A DNA stretch of 11,088 nt from assembly GCA_900551155.1 (NCBI GenBank), contig URVA01000041.1:1-11088 (forward strand), read 5' to 3'. Made by a program: the position numbers and the translations under genes. This document shows, piece after piece, positions 1 through 6,713 of this stretch. Every line of letters begins with the position of its first letter. Position 1 is the first letter of the stretch. Source of the stretch: an uncultured Eggerthella sp. GTDB taxonomy: Bacteria; Actinomycetota; Coriobacteriia; Coriobacteriales; Eggerthellaceae. The notes beneath the pieces were generated by a model. The model was given only the letters and a program-made list of their open reading frames with translations, had not been told where the DNA came from and ran no database searches.

Positions 1-1
1 T

Positions 2-88
2 CTGCAGTTCCACAGGAACAAAGACGGTGTGCATGTCGGTTTTTGGAAGTTCCCTAAAGGTAAACATGATGGTGCTCCGTTGTTTTAA
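2..88 (+). CDS. C-terminal fragment of an unknown protein (strand uncertain)
   Basis: An open frame enters from the left edge and ends at TAA 86-88. It reads ...NKDGVHVGFWKFPKG...APLF, a composition that looks coding, but I do not recognise the family. If real, it converges on the phosphodiesterase gene, whose restored stop lies at 102-104. A competing reading exists on the minus strand: an ATG at 65-67, preceded by GGAG seven bases upstream, opens MFTFRELPKTDMHTVF and runs off the edge. That would make a gene downstream of the phosphodiesterase. Codon use does not separate the two readings, and flanking sequence to the left would decide. Confidence 0.4.
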   Translation: MQFHRNKDGVHVGFWKFPKGKHDGAPLF

Positions 89-101
89 CTTTCCGAATTA
101 A

Positions 102-720
102 TCATAGGTCTTCTAAGTAAAGATAACTAAAAGCATCATTTATTGGCTTTGCGCTATCGTATATTCCAACACTATTACTGTTATCTTTCGGAAGAGATAC
201 ACTCCCTGGATTAAATACCCATACTATCGTCTGAAATTTGTTTTGCTACCGCATCTTTGTCCGAACCATCCGTAGATGCGCTCTTTCCCATTGCTTCATT
301 TACCTTTATGTGAGTATGTCCATATATGAATGCTGAGCCTTCAGGCAATTGCGGCATGTTCATACTGCTTCCATGCAATCCAGTTCCATATATATGTCCA
401 TGGGTAAAAAATAGCGTACGTCCTTGATCATCAACCATTTGCGCATAATCTGCCATGCAGGGAAAATCTAAAACCATCTGATCCACTTCGGCAGCACAAT
501 TCCCGCGCACTGCAATTAGATTCCCCGATTTAGCAAGATCATTGAGAAGAGAGATAACCTCTTTGGGAGCATAGTCTTTTGGAAAATCGTTTCGTGGACC
601 ATGATACAGAAGATCTCCCAACAAAATGATTTTGTCAGGCTGCTTAATTACTGCCATTTTTACGAGCTGCTTAGTCCAGTACGCCGAACCATGAATATCT
701 GATGCGATAAGAATTTTCAT
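102..720 (-). pseudogene. yfcE: YfcE-type metallophosphoesterase, frameshifted near its 3' end
   Basis: Calcineurin-like phosphodiesterase of the YfcE/MJ0936 family, which are manganese-dependent cytosolic enzymes acting on phosphodiesters. The metal ligands are all visible: D8 and H10 in SDIHG, D36 in LLGD, N74 in RGNC, H107 in THGH, and H135/H137 in GHTH. The reading frame stops at 211-213 after 169 residues. The next frame then carries the family's C-terminal signature, reading VFNPGSVSLPKDNS and on through VGIYD to a stop at 102-104. Removing one base from the GGG at 218-220 joins the two parts as DDSM-VFNPGS, giving 205 residues against 184 in E. coli YfcE. An additional upstream stop in the second frame places the shift between about 214 and 247. 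The ATG at 718-720 follows AAAGGGA at good spacing. The break could be a sequencing error, a true mutation or programmed shifting. The active site is intact upstream of it. Confidence 0.85.
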
Positions 721-828
721 AAGATCCCTTTCGGATAAATCTTGTCGTAAGGTCCCTTTGGTTTTCTTCGTTAAGTTTTACGTTTACCTTATACTACTTT
801 TATTGACGTCAACGAAATTGAGGTTGTA
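721..828. promoter_or_regulatory. Divergent intergenic region with a TTGACGTCAA palindrome
   Basis: This 108-bp gap separates the leftward phosphodiesterase from the rightward CoaX-like gene, so it should hold promoters for both. A TATACT box at 790-795 could be a rightward -10 element, but no convincing -35 sits 16-18 bases upstream. A perfect 10-bp palindrome, TTGACGTCAA, lies at 803-812, just before the GAGG ribosome binding site of the CoaX-like gene. It could bind a dimeric regulator; that is inference. Confidence 0.4.
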
Positions 829-1644
829 ATGGCTCAGTCACCTATGCTTGCGGTAAACATTGGCAACACTGTTACCAAAATCGGACTTTATAACAATGAA
901 TCTCTCCTAGCAAAATGGATAGTTACTACCCCATCCACCATTACGGTAAGTGAAGTCCAAACAATCCTAATGAATTTCACTTCCTCACTTTCCTACAACA
1001 AAGAAGTAAAGAAGCTTGGTTTAACGCAACAAGATCTTGCTCCAAAAGGAAGCATTATCGCCTCAGTTGCACCGCCCATTACCAACGCATGGATTTCAGC
1101 ACTTACTCTAACCTGCGAGCGTAGGCCTTTGGTAGTTGGTCCTGGCCTGAAAACAGGAATTAAGCTAGGCTACAGCGATCCTTCAGAACTAGGTGCCGAT
1201 CGTATCGCCGAAATGGTAGGTGCGCGTGATCTATTTAGTGCTCCCCTGATTGTTATCAATCTCGAAACCACCACAACCTTTGAAGTAATTAATGATAAAG
1301 GCGAATTTGAAGGCGGCATTATAGCCCCTGGGTTGGAAACATCTGCAAAAGAACTTGCCAATGCCGCTGCAAAAATACCTGTAGTTGATTTGAAAACACC
1401 CAAAAAAGCCATCGGTAAATCCACCCGCGAAGCAGTACAAGCTGGCGTAGTGCTGGGAGAAGTTGCTCGTATTGATGGGCTTGTCACATATATCTGGCGC
1501 GAGCTTGGCTATAAGACCAAAGTTGTCGCAGCAGGTGCTGATGCAAAACTGATAAAAACGCTTTCTCAAACCATTGACGAAACAGCAGAAAATCTAACGC
1601 TCTACGGATTAAAACTTCTCTACGATCGAAATACTAAATCGTAA
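829..1644 (+). CDS. coaX: Type III pantothenate kinase (CoaX) homologue with altered active site
   Basis: The 271-residue length and fold signatures match CoaX, the ASKHA-fold kinase that phosphorylates pantothenate at the first step of coenzyme A synthesis. Visible landmarks: an IGNT phosphate loop at 11-14, the PGLKTGIKLGY segment, GADR with D124, GGIIAPG, and a C-terminal LTLYGLKLLYDRN. Several usually invariant positions differ. The first motif reads VNIGNT instead of DxGNT (N10 for Asp). The second reads INLETTTTF instead of DFGTATTF (N144 for Asp, E146 for Gly, T148 for Ala). The late ATGG loop reads AAGA. Only one of the three active-site acids known for the family (D124) is kept. The start is the ATG after GAGG. 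The gene stands alone, divergent from the phosphodiesterase gene. It may be an inactive or repurposed paralogue, with a canonical CoaX or CoaA elsewhere in the genome. Family membership is secure; activity is doubtful. Confidence 0.88.
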   Translation: MAQSPMLAVNIGNTVTKIGLYNNESLLAKWIVTTPSTITVSEVQTILMNFTSSLSYNKEVKKLGLTQQDLAPKGSIIASVAPPITNAWISALTLTCERRPLVVGPGLKTGIKLGYSDPSELGADRIAEMVGARDLFSAPLIVINLETTTTFEVINDKGEFEGGIIAPGLETSAKELANAAAKIPVVDLKTPKKAIGKSTREAVQAGVVLGEVARIDGLVTYIWRELGYKTKVVAAGADAKLIKTLSQTIDETAENLTLYGLKLLYDRNTKS

Positions 1645-1693
1645 CAATGCTGGTTTTCGTAGTTGCACTAACGTTTTGTAGATTGCCTTTCGG

Positions 1694-1727
1694 ACAACGA
1701 GTATTTAGCAACAACGAGTATTTAGCA
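1694..1727. repeat. 17-bp perfect tandem duplication
   Basis: The unit ACAACGAGTATTTAGCA occurs at 1694-1710 and again, identically, at 1711-1727. It lies in the convergent gap between the CoaX-like gene and the DUF454 gene. No hairpin or terminator is evident here. A recent slippage duplication is the simplest reading. Confidence 0.85.
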
Positions 1728-1737
1728 ATATTAGCTG

Positions 1738-2130
1738 CTACTCCGAAGAACTTGGAATGCGTACAAACATAAGGTAGAGTAGCCAGAGCAAAACCAACTC
1801 TAAGGTGAACCACACCACGAAGTTAATCCCTGCAAGATCTTTTACTGCATAGGCACTAATTGCCATAACCGTACAGGAAACAATTAGGATACGCGCTTTA
1901 GTAGCCGCAGGAATTGCGCGCTTTTCAACAAAAGGCTGAACATAGGTTTTCCAGGCACGAGTTGATGTTAGCCACGTGTTAAGACGTTTTGAGGAACGCG
2001 CAAACAAAAAACCTGCCAATAAAAGAAACGGAGTAGTTGGAAGCACTGGAACAAACATTCCAATAATTCCTAGCGCAGCACAAATGCAACCAAGCGGTAT
2101 ACACACGATGCGAATTATTAGCTTGCCCAT
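1738..2130 (-). CDS. DUF454 (YbaN-like) small inner-membrane protein
   Basis: A 130-residue membrane protein of the DUF454 family, whose function is unknown. The signature is clear: a hydrophobic helix, then VPVLPTTPFLLLAGFLFARSS at about residues 27-47, then RLNTWL and an EKRAIPAATK basic loop, followed by two further membrane segments at about 78-95 and 101-120. The frame stays open to an upstream ATG at 2164-2166, but that has no ribosome binding site. The ATG at 2128-2130 has GGAG five bases upstream, so I prefer it. The gene converges on the CoaX-like gene. The leader to its right (2131-2335) shows no clear promoter. Confidence 0.85.
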   Translation of the reverse strand: MGKLIIRIVCIPLGCICAALGIIGMFVPVLPTTPFLLLAGFLFARSSKRLNTWLTSTRAWKTYVQPFVEKRAIPAATKARILIVSCTVMAISAYAVKDLAGINFVVWFTLELVLLWLLYLMFVRIPSSSE

Positions 2131-2272
2131 ACCAACTCCATCTTTGAATGAGATTTGCAACATCAAAAGCGTTTTTTTAGCATGCCTCTACAACAAGCAC
2201 GCTTTACTAATTTGAAAGAGTAGCAAAGAGCTATAAAAGACCATCTATAAAACGATGAAAGGTTTTAGTATT

Positions 2273-2297
2273 CCCTAATTGGTGCAATCGATTAGGG
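2273..2297. repeat. Inverted repeat in the gap between two leftward genes
   Basis: CCCTAAT at 2273-2279 pairs perfectly with ATTAGGG at 2291-2297 around an 11-base loop. No T-run follows on either strand, so it is a poor intrinsic terminator. It may be an operator for the DUF454 gene or simply a folded leader element. The rest of 2131-2335 shows nothing else that I can name. Confidence 0.4.
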
Positions 2298-2335
2298 AGG
2301 GAAATCGCAGAATTGGTAATCGAGGCACCATCGAA

Positions 2336-2375
2336 CAAAAAATCCCCTCGTCCAAATACCATTGAACAAGGGGAT
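2336..2375 (-). terminator. Rho-independent terminator of the SDR gene
   Basis: On the minus strand ATCCCCTTGTTC pairs with a matching arm ending AGGGGAT (arms 2369-2375 and 2342-2348 at the core, extended with G-U pairs). It is followed directly by a T-run complementary to 2337-2342. It lies 32 bases past the SDR stop codon, the usual place for its terminator. Confidence 0.8.
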
Positions 2376-2406
2376 GCCTAAAACTTATAAGCTAGCAACT
2401 CTTACC

Positions 2407-3180
2407 TTACATGCAGGTATAACCACCATCAACAGGAACCATAATACCCGTTACATAAGAAGATGCAGGAGATGCCAAGAATAATACTGCGGTATCCAGT
2501 TCGCCTTCGTTACCATAGCGCTCTGCCGGAATCATAGTGCGAGCATTTTCCTGGAAGAATTCACTATCAAGTGTTTCCTTGGTAAGAGGAGTGTAGAAAT
2601 AGCCTGGACAAATTGCATTTACGTTAATGCCCTTAGCAGACCATTCAGCCGCCAAAGCACGAGTAAGGTTAACAACGCCGCCCTTAGCAGCATGATAAGG
2701 AGAAGACCCTGCTACTTTGTTACCAACTAAACCGTACATAGAAGCAATGTTGATAATACGACCATAACCAGCAGGAAGCATTGCTTGCTTAGCTACGGCA
2801 CGTGCAACCTTAAAAGTACCGAACAAATCGATATCCATTTCATGGGCAAACTGTTCGTCGGTAATATCTTCAGCAGGAGCAACAGCGCCAGTACCAGCAT
2901 TGTTAATTAAGATATCAATACGACCATACTTTTCCATAACCTTTGCAACCGTATCGTTAACCATATCGGTATCGGTAATATCGCAACGAATAGGATACGT
3001 ATCTACACCAAATTCTTCATTGAGTTGCTTAGCAACTTCTTCAATCTTTTCCTGACGACGGGCAATAGGAACGATAGTACAACCCTGGCTCGCCAAAGCT
3101 TTTGCCATCTGAACACCCAAGCCACCACAGCAACCAGTAACAATTGCAACTCGACCCGTTAAATCAAAGTAGTTCTTCAT
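2407..3180 (-). CDS. Short-chain dehydrogenase/reductase, gluconate 5-dehydrogenase-like
   Basis: A classical cytosolic SDR of 257 residues, usual length. The cofactor loop TGCCGGLG spans 15-22; R41-R42 after the second strand suggest NADP(H). Further marks: NNAG at 93-96, S147, the YHAAK motif with Y162 and K166, the CPGYFYTP segment, and a C-terminal VDGGYTCM. The position usually held by the catalytic Asn reads Asp (D118 in DIDLFGTF). I recall the same Asp in gluconate 5-dehydrogenase-type SDRs, so it does not prove inactivity. The substrate could be a sugar acid, sugar alcohol or other carbonyl compound; sequence alone does not decide. The ATG follows GGAG at eight bases. The gene is alone, with its own terminator, and no sugar-acid pathway genes adjoin it. 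Confidence 0.85.
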   Translation of the reverse strand: MKNYFDLTGRVAIVTGCCGGLGVQMAKALASQGCTIVPIARRQEKIEEVAKQLNEEFGVDTYPIRCDITDTDMVNDTVAKVMEKYGRIDILINNAGTGAVAPAEDITDEQFAHEMDIDLFGTFKVARAVAKQAMLPAGYGRIINIASMYGLVGNKVAGSSPYHAAKGGVVNLTRALAAEWSAKGINVNAICPGYFYTPLTKETLDSEFFQENARTMIPAERYGNEGELDTAVLFLASPASSYVTGIMVPVDGGYTCM

Positions 3181-3372
3181 TTGTAGCGCTCCAATCCGCT
3201 CGAAGAGGGTTATGATGCTTTAGTTTAGTAAAGTGATCTTGTTGGTTATGCGTACTAGTTTGTGAATGGTGGCAACTTTTACGGGAACTGCAGGCAAAAC
3301 TCCACTGCTTAGTTCACCCCACTCCTTTTCTTAGAACCAAGGCTTGCTAATAATGTTTAGATACAAAGAAAA

Positions 3373-3407
3373 GCGCGCGCGGGTTATCAATAGAACCCGA
3401 CGCGCGC
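3373..3407 (-). terminator. GC-rich terminator of the lipoprotein gene, possibly bidirectional
   Basis: GCGCGCGCGGGTT at 3373-3385 pairs with AACCCG-A-CGCGCGC at 3394-3407, thirteen pairs with one bulged A and an eight-base loop. On the minus strand it is followed by CTTTTCTTTG; on the plus strand CTTGTTTTAC follows. It lies about 70 bases past the lipoprotein stop. The rest of the gap, 3181-3372, should hold the SDR promoter, but I see no convincing -35/-10 pair there. Confidence 0.8.
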
Positions 3408-3477
3408 CTTGTTTTACTAGATATCAAACTGCACTAGTTGTCAGAAACCAAACTACCCAAATCGCAGAAGTTGTTCG

Positions 3478-4044
3478 TTAATCATCAACGCCGAAACGAG
3501 CTTCAAGTTTATCCTGGGCAGTATCAAGCTTGTCTTCAATCTGTTCAAGTTGAAGCTCTAATGCACGATAGTCATCCCAAGACAACGAACCAGAACGATA
3601 TTCACCTTCTTGCTGATCTTCGTAGGTATCCATTTCGAGCTCAAGTGCGTTAAATTCACTATCAAGATCAAAGAAAGCATCAATGCGAGCATCGCGATCG
3701 TTAGGAACATCAGCTTTATCCGCACGAGCGATTAAATCATCAGCACGATCGCTGAAGTCTTGAACGGTAGCATCATCGTAAGAAGATTCAGATTTGGCGG
3801 CTTTTTTCTGATCATCTGCCTCTTCGCTTGCAGCGGCATCCTGATCCTTGCTGCCGTCATCTGTTGCATCCTGCTCGCTTTGCAGGCGCTCAACTTCTGC
3901 TTCTAATTCCGCAATACGTTGCTCATCGGCATTATTGCCGCATCCTGTAAGCAACAATGCAACACCAAAAGAAAAGAGAATAGCTAAGCAAACCAGCATC
4001 ACTTTCTTTAAGGGGGTTTGCTTTGAGATAGTTTTAGCAATCAT
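3478..4044 (-). CDS. Coiled-coil surface lipoprotein
   Basis: A 188-residue predicted lipoprotein. A basic N-terminus (KKVM) and hydrophobic stretch at 15-31 end in a lipobox, LTGC, with C35 as the lipidated residue. The mature part begins GNNADEQRIAELEAEVERLQ, a heptad-like coiled coil, followed by an acidic Asp/Ser/Lys-rich linker (about 58-90) and a second charged helical region to the C-terminus. No enzymatic motif is visible, and I cannot assign a named family. It is likely anchored to the outer face of the membrane. The start is well supported: AGGAGGT lies seven bases before the ATG. It has its own promoter (4084-4112) and terminator, so it is monocistronic. Confidence 0.82.
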   Translation of the reverse strand: MIAKTISKQTPLKKVMLVCLAILFSFGVALLLTGCGNNADEQRIAELEAEVERLQSEQDATDDGSKDQDAAASEEADDQKKAAKSESSYDDATVQDFSDRADDLIARADKADVPNDRDARIDAFFDLDSEFNALELEMDTYEDQQEGEYRSGSLSWDDYRALELQLEQIEDKLDTAQDKLEARFGVDD

Positions 4045-4083
4045 GGCAATGACCTCCTAAAACGGAAATGGTACTGTATTACT

Positions 4084-4112
4084 AACATAATTGAAAAACT
4101 ACTGTTTCGCAA
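4084..4112 (-). promoter_or_regulatory. Candidate sigma-70 type promoter for the lipoprotein gene
   Basis: On the minus strand TTGCGA (4107-4112) and TATGTT (4084-4089) are separated by exactly 17 bases. Each keeps four of six consensus bases. They lie about 40 bases upstream of the lipoprotein start codon, leaving room for its AGGAGGT site. Confidence 0.5.
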
Positions 4113-4216
4113 CACTATTTAACATTCTGTTACTTTTCTTTTTACTTGCGGAAAACACTTACCATAAGCGCAAATGTCTATCGTTTACAGAAAACATTCA
4201 GCACTTGTCAAAACTC

Positions 4217-5449
4217 TCATCGTTTACGCAGAGCGGATAATCCACGGACATATATTTTGGATTTCATAAGCACCACAAAACCGATGAAGCTCAAAGTGCT
4301 CATAACAAGCACGATCATACCTAAGGCCAAGACGAAATCCCCACTCGCAAGCGAACCAGCGCCCATGCCAATAAGGCCTATCAGATAAATACCGAAATTA
4401 ATAACCGATGATAATGTTCCCGTATCTCCCTCGTGCTGACGCAACATAACTGACATCGCAAGAGGTCGTGCAGTAGAGTTAGCAATTGCGACCATAACAA
4501 ACGTAAAGAAGAAGGCAAATGGTCCAGCATGACCCACGGTAGAGATAAGCGCACCTGCAAGCATAATTACCACTAAGCAGCCACAATAAACAAAACGCGG
4601 AGCAATTGCTTTCCCTAAAACAATAAACAAACGCGGACCAATCATAGCCAAAAGCGCAGAACAGGCAAAGAAAATACTGTAGGCTGTTTCTGAGATACCA
4701 AATTGGACGGTATAGATATAAGACGAAGTTGCCAGATAAGCCATAAAGCAAGCTTGAACCAACCCCGCAACGCCTAGTGTGCAGGTAAGTGCAGGGTTTT
4801 TAACAATAGGCGGAATATGACTAAACGCTTCGCATACCACCTTTGAAGGTTTACCTTTCATGGGTACATCGGCAACAATCGGCTCAGTTGCTGCCAAGAA
4901 AACTCCTAATACACCAATACCTGTTAAAACCAAAAAGGACGCGTGCCAACTAAACGCAACAAGCAGCAACGCACCTAACACAGGCGCAAGCAAAGGACCA
5001 ATCACATGAAATGACTGTACAAACGCAAGTGCCCTATCGCGTTCCTGACCTTCTTCAAATCCATCTTTAATAAGTGCCGTTGAAGCCGACATCATGCCAC
5101 CCGCTCCACATGCAGCAATAGCACGAAACACCGAAAGAATAACGATATTCGGCGCCAACGCACACATAAGATTTGCTAGCGCAAACAAGATCAGACACAC
5201 CAGAAGTACTGGTTTTCTGCCAAAAGCATCCGATAACGGTCCCGACAAAAACATAGACAGCGCCATAAACAAAAAGAATAAAAAGATAATGGCGTTTGCT
5301 TCCGTAAAAGATACCGACAGATCGTTGGCGATAGTAGGAAGTGCTGGAAGACACATATCAGTTGAAAAAGGAGCAACGACACCAAGCAAAATAATAAGCG
5401 TTTTTAATCGCGCGCGTTTTTTAGGCTGGATCGACTCGCTTGTCTGCAT
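4217..5449 (-). CDS. Bcr/CflA-type multidrug efflux MFS transporter
   Basis: About 410 residues with twelve predicted membrane helices, the usual length for drug:H+ antiporters of the major facilitator superfamily. Helix 1 carries TDMCLPALPTIA at 30-41, which matches the Bcr/CflA signature. The loop after helix 2 holds motif A, GPLSDAFGRKPVLL, starting at G70. A long N-terminal basic tail precedes helix 1. The likely role is proton-driven export of small toxic compounds; the substrate cannot be read from sequence. The frame is open to a GTG at 5480-5482, but the ATG at 5447-5449 has AAGGGG about 11 bases upstream and I prefer it. It diverges from the thioesterase gene across a short shared regulatory gap. 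The stretch after its stop, 4113-4216, shows no clear terminator. Confidence 0.87.
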   Translation of the reverse strand: MQTSESIQPKKRARLKTLIILLGVVAPFSTDMCLPALPTIANDLSVSFTEANAIIFLFFLFMALSMFLSGPLSDAFGRKPVLLVCLILFALANLMCALAPNIVILSVFRAIAACGAGGMMSASTALIKDGFEEGQERDRALAFVQSFHVIGPLLAPVLGALLLVAFSWHASFLVLTGIGVLGVFLAATEPIVADVPMKGKPSKVVCEAFSHIPPIVKNPALTCTLGVAGLVQACFMAYLATSSYIYTVQFGISETAYSIFFACSALLAMIGPRLFIVLGKAIAPRFVYCGCLVVIMLAGALISTVGHAGPFAFFFTFVMVAIANSTARPLAMSVMLRQHEGDTGTLSSVINFGIYLIGLIGMGAGSLASGDFVLALGMIVLVMSTLSFIGFVVLMKSKIYVRGLSALRKR

Positions 5450-5471
5450 GGTTGCTTTCACCCCTTCTCTA

Positions 5472-5493
5472 AATAATGTCACATAATAATGTC
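5472..5493. repeat. Two 9-bp direct repeats in a divergent promoter region
   Basis: AATAATGTC occurs at 5472-5480 and 5485-5493, a 13-base period, between the efflux gene and the thioesterase gene. Repeats in such a position can be sites for a regulator of the efflux gene. This is a position-based inference. Confidence 0.45.
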
Positions 5494-5509
5494 CAACAAC
5501 GCCGTCTTT

Positions 5510-5515
5510 TATAAT
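5510..5515 (+). promoter_or_regulatory. Consensus -10 box for the thioesterase gene
   Basis: A perfect TATAAT lies 72 bases before the preferred thioesterase start. No good -35 is found at 16-18 bases upstream. Its position inside the longest possible reading frame argues that the protein starts at the downstream ATG. Confidence 0.4.
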
Positions 5516-5587
5516 AGAGAATATCTAAAGAAACCGTATCCCAGCTTAAGCAAAGCTGATTTATTGCCCTATAGAGAAAGGATCCTT

Positions 5588-5992
5588 ATGGTTCCCGAAA
5601 ACCCTACAATCGAACAGCTTGAAGCTGAATTTTGTAACGATAAATTTGCAACCCAGGCAGCCCATTGCCGAATCGTTGAAGGCAATAAAGGCCACTCAGT
5701 ATGCGAAATGCCTATAGAAGATATTCACCGTAATGCCATGGGAAATGTAATGGGCGGAGCCATTTTTACCTTGGCAGATTTCGCGCTCGCAATTGCTGGA
5801 AACGTAGGACAGCCTCCTACGGTTTCTGTTACCCACTCTATAGATTATTTCCGCGCCAGTAAGGGTACAAAGCTTATAGCTACTGCACGTTGCGATAAAT
5901 CGGGAAGCCGTCTTGCATTCTTCACCGTTGACATAACCGATGACCTTGGAAAAGAAATTGCGCGCATGACTGCAACCTGTGCTCGCGTATAA
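5588..5992 (+). CDS. PaaI-family hotdog-fold thioesterase
   Basis: A 134-residue single hotdog domain, the usual length for PaaI/YbgC-type acyl-CoA thioesterases, which hydrolyse acyl- or aryl-CoA in the cytoplasm. The signature segment runs from H47 to D64: HRNAMGNVMGGAIFTLAD, with D64 as the likely catalytic acid. Family members usually have HGG where this reads MGG (M55 for His). A second hotdog strand pair ends in ARMTATCARV. The frame is open upstream to an ATG at 5489-5491, which has no ribosome binding site and would put a TATAAT box inside the gene. The ATG at 5588-5590 follows AAAGGA at five bases and fits family length. The last 21 coding bases form the first copy of a tandem repeat array. 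Its CoA substrate is unknown. Confidence 0.85.
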   Translation: MVPENPTIEQLEAEFCNDKFATQAAHCRIVEGNKGHSVCEMPIEDIHRNAMGNVMGGAIFTLADFALAIAGNVGQPPTVSVTHSIDYFRASKGTKLIATARCDKSGSRLAFFTVDITDDLGKEIARMTATCARV

Positions 5993-6131
5993 CCGCAATC
6001 AACACTCGAAAATGAGCACAACTTGCACTCGCGCATGAACACAACCTGCGCCATGCATAAACACAACCCATGTTCGCGAATGATCGCAACCTGCGTTCAC
6101 GTATAACCATCACCTGTGCTCATGCATAAAC
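5972..6131 (+). repeat. Seven-copy 23-bp degenerate tandem repeat starting in the thioesterase 3' end
   Basis: Copies lie at 5972-5994, 5995-6017, 6018-6040, 6041-6062 (one base short), 6063-6085, 6086-6108 and 6109-6131. Each unit begins with a form of RCAACCTGYG, continues with CTCGCG or CATG, and ends YATAAMC or ATGAAC. Copy 1 encodes the last residues TCARV and the TAA stop of the thioesterase, so the array seems to have grown out of the gene end. Because 23 is not a multiple of three, the frame rotates and the array is not a coding repeat. Copies differ at several sites, so it is not fresh. It occupies most of the 223-base gap before the next gene. Confidence 0.9.
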
Positions 6132-6215
6132 TTTGAGATTTATAGCTCCTTGACCTCCAAGAAAGAGAATGTGCTATGGCATACAAAATTGAATTTCATA
6201 AAGGAAGCGAACTGC

Positions 6216-6635
6216 ATGTTCGCGCAAGAAAAGCAGCTTTTCCTTGGCGGACTTATTGTAGCCTGCATTCTCTACGCCATAGGGACATATAACAATCCAA
6301 GCTTTTTCGAAAAGGGAGCTACTTTCTTTGTTTTACTGTGGTGTCTTTGTATTCCCGTTGCTTTTAACGGTGCCATATGTGAATCAATAGCAGAATTCTA
6401 CATAGAACACGACAACGGTGAGAACCAATCCTCAAATACCGAAGAAACCGCTCAAGCAAACAACGCCAATTCATCTTGGTATACTGCAAGCTTCATTTCT
6501 GTACTAGCTATCCCAACAATAGCTGCGGTTATTGCAGTTATCTTAACGTTTCAGCCTGCTTATTTACTTATTGCGCCTATAGCAATCTACTTTGCATTCC
6601 GCAATAACAAACTTCATCGAGAATTGACTAAATAG
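6216..6635 (+). CDS. Small four-helix membrane protein of unknown function
   Basis: A 139-residue protein with four hydrophobic segments, at about 8-25, 35-55, 89-110 and 114-131. A polar Asn/Glu/Gln-rich loop at about 64-88 separates the two helix pairs, and the tail is basic (RNNKLHRELTK). I do not recognise a family. The frame extends upstream to an ATG at 6150-6152, but AAGGAAG at 6201-6207 places the ribosome eight bases before the ATG at 6216-6218, which also removes a non-hydrophobic extension. It lies behind the 23-bp repeat array and is followed by its own hairpin. It could be co-transcribed with the thioesterase gene through the array. Confidence 0.72.
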   Translation: MFAQEKQLFLGGLIVACILYAIGTYNNPSFFEKGATFFVLLWCLCIPVAFNGAICESIAEFYIEHDNGENQSSNTEETAQANNANSSWYTASFISVLAIPTIAAVIAVILTFQPAYLLIAPIAIYFAFRNNKLHRELTK

Positions 6636-6661
6636 CGCTTTATTAGCGCTTTGTTTCGCTT
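6634..6661 (+). terminator. Likely terminator of the four-helix membrane protein gene
   Basis: AGCGCT at 6634-6639 pairs with AGCGCT at 6645-6650 over a five-base loop, followed by a T-rich run, TTGTTTCGCTTTTCTT. The first arm overlaps the stop codon. Confidence 0.55.
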
Positions 6662-6713
6662 TTCTTCACCATAAGTCTTTTACACGTTAGTTAGCTTTAC
6701 TAGATAGCCAGTT

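Noticed and set aside
1170..1569. Two overlapping minus-strand reading frames opposite the CoaX-like gene
   Set aside because: They lie wholly inside a well-supported gene, share no family motif, and have no ribosome binding site.
4479..5385. Several minus- and plus-strand frames within the efflux gene
   Set aside because: All are in other frames of the MFS gene and have no family match or start signal.
5845..6113. Minus-strand frames rich in Arg and Cys across the 23-bp array
   Set aside because: Their repetitive sequence is produced by the tandem repeats and the opposite strand of the thioesterase gene. The repeat period rotates the frame, so they are not real proteins.
5972..6131. CRISPR array
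   Set aside because: The 23-bp units abut each other with no unique spacers, and no cas genes are present.
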